In this document: piece after piece, positions 62,940 through 64,000 of the stretch | Layout of the letters: the number at the start of each line of letters is the position of its first letter | How positions within the stretch are numbered: the first letter of the stretch is position 1 | DNA from: Paraburkholderia caballeronis | GTDB taxonomy: Bacteria; Pseudomonadota; Gammaproteobacteria; Burkholderiales; Burkholderiaceae | Assembly (NCBI RefSeq): GCF_900104845.1 | Contig: NZ_FNSR01000001.1 | Location: 1,674,001-1,738,000 of the forward strand | DNA: 64,000 nucleotides | Direction: 5' to 3' | Notes under the pieces: model-generated | Databases searched by the model: none | The model's input: the letters and a program-made list of their open reading frames with translations, nothing else | Told to the model about the DNA's origin: nothing | Program-made: the position numbers and the translations under genes

Positions 62940-64000
62940 GTGAACGATTACAACAAGCGGACTGGCTGGCAGCGCGCGCGCGCCATTTTTTCGCTGAACG
63001 ACCCCCGCTGGGGCCGCGGCGACGGCAATGGCCAGCGCCAGGACGAGTCGCGTCGCCCGCAGGGCAGCGATAAAGGCGACGGTCCGCCCGATCTCGACGA
63101 AATGTGGCGCGACTTCAATCGCCGCCTGTCCAGCCTGTTCGGCCGCAAGGGGAAGGGGCGCGGGCCGGGCGGCGTCGGGCCGCGGCCCGACGGCGGTCAC
63201 GGTGCGCGCATCGGCGTCGGCATCGTGATCGGCGTATTGATCGCGATCTATCTTGGCAGCGGCGTGTTCGTCGTGCAGGAAGGCCAGGCCGGCGTCGTGC
63301 TGCAGTTCGGCCAGTATCGCCACACGGTCGGCCAGGGCGTGCACTGGCGCCTGCCGTATCCGTTCCAGACGCACGAGACCGTCAACATCGGTCAGGTCCG
63401 CTCGGTCGAGATCGGCCGCAGCAACCTCGTGCGTCCCGCCAACGTGAAGGATGCATCGGTGCTCACGCGCGACGGCGACATTCTCGAAGTGCGCTTCACC
63501 GTGCAGTACCAGGTCAAGCAGCCGACCGACTATCTGTTCCACAGCGTCGATCCCGACTTGAGCGTCACGCGCGCCGCGCAAGCCGCGGTGCGCACGGTGG
63601 TCGGCGCGCACGGCACCAGCGATCTGCTTTACGAAGAGGATCGCGAGCCGATCCGCGCGCAGCTCGCGGACGCGATCCAGAGTTCGCTCGACGCGTCGCG
63701 CACCGGCCTCGAAGTGACCGGCGTGACGATCCAGGGCGTGCAGGCGCCGGACCAGGTGCAGGCCGCGTTCGACGATGCGGCGAAGGCGCATCAGGATCGC
63801 GAGCGCGCGAAGCGCGATGCGCAGGCCTACGCGGACCAGTTGCTGCCGAAGGCGCAGGCCGACGCGGCGCGGATGATCGAGGACGCGAAGGCCTACAGCG
63901 ACCAGGTCGTCGCGCAGTCGCAGGGCGACGCGGAGCGCTTCACGCGCGTGTACGAGCAATATGCGAAAGCGCCGGCCGTGATTCGCCACCGGATGTATCT
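62940..64000 (+). CDS. hflK: FtsH modulator HflK, C-terminus cut by window edge
   Basis: Membrane-anchored SPFH/prohibitin-type subunit that forms the HflKC complex regulating the FtsH protease. 353 codons are present to the window end. The N-terminal cytoplasmic part is Gly/Arg-rich with a RWGRG block; a single transmembrane helix lies at about 91-112; the periplasmic SPFH domain follows. It starts with GTG at 62940; the sequence preceding it has no good ribosome site, so the start is uncertain. hflC would be expected beyond the edge. Confidence 0.93.
   Translation, partial: MNDYNKRTGWQRARAIFSLNDPRWGRGDGNGQRQDESRRPQGSDKGDGPPDLDEMWRDFNRRLSSLFGRKGKGRGPGGVGPRPDGGHGARIGVGIVIGVLIAIYLGSGVFVVQEGQAGVVLQFGQYRHTVGQGVHWRLPYPFQTHETVNIGQVRSVEIGRSNLVRPANVKDASVLTRDGDILEVRFTVQYQVKQPTDYLFHSVDPDLSVTRAAQAAVRTVVGAHGTSDLLYEEDREPIRAQLADAIQSSLDASRTGLEVTGVTIQGVQAPDQVQAAFDDAAKAHQDRERAKRDAQAYADQLLPKAQADAARMIEDAKAYSDQVVAQSQGDAERFTRVYEQYAKAPAVIRHRMY

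Overview
The window is a gene-dense, high-GC (about two thirds G+C) stretch of the main chromosome of a beta-proteobacterium, most likely Burkholderia sensu lato (Burkholderia, Paraburkholderia or a close relative). The evidence is the PDH operon whose E3 carries its own lipoyl domain, a polyhydroxyalkanoate phasin next to it, the long TrpS and RlmN forms, the single LolC/E-type permease and the gene order. Species cannot be fixed from the sequence alone. I see no insertion sequence, prophage, integrase, CRISPR array, tRNA or rRNA, and no clear compositional break: this is conserved core chromosome.

Layout. 1-8043: a membrane sensor kinase (cut by the window edge) divergent from aceE-aceF-lpdA, which converges on a phasin gene. 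8755-13680: a PBP7-type endopeptidase, an IclR regulator divergent from lutA-lutB, and a small secreted ORF. 13759-20515: a low-molecular-weight phosphatase, then the isc operon iscR-iscS-iscU-iscA / hscB-hscA-fdx-iscX, with two IscR-type boxes at its promoter and a good intrinsic terminator inside it. 20611-27450 (minus strand): a glycine-zipper protein, then RpfE-like protein, recJ, prfB (with the programmed +1 frameshift) and lysS. 27957-34283: lolC-lolD, a TatD-type nuclease, comEC and a hydrolase. 34526-39208: pyrG-kdsA, eno and ftsB. 39362-41408 (minus): a lipoprotein, hslO and a gamma-class carbonic anhydrase. 41570-47725: DUF455 protein, hydrolase, yciV, yciO, M50 protease, trpS and a methyltransferase. 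47770-50682: dapA-bamC and a metallo-hydrolase, converging on a Bax-inhibitor-1-like gene. 51777-64000: ndk, rlmN, rodZ-like, ispG, hisS, yfgM, bamB, der, hfq, hflX and hflK (cut by the edge).

How the genes fit together. The PDH complex feeds acetyl-CoA to central metabolism and storage, and the phasin coats the PHB granules made from surplus acetyl-CoA. The isc operon builds Fe-S clusters needed here by LutA, LutB, IspG, RlmN and ferredoxin. pyrG, kdsA, eno and ftsB join nucleotide, LPS and division functions. bamB, bamC, lolCD and yfgM serve the outer membrane and envelope.

I found no undescribed multi-gene system. The observations most worth checking are regulatory or concern absences: the double IscR box and internal isc terminator, the RF2 frameshift site, lutAB without lutC at the locus, a possibly leaderless M50 protease mRNA, and hairpins in several intergenic regions. 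All -10/-35 boxes and hairpins were read by eye.
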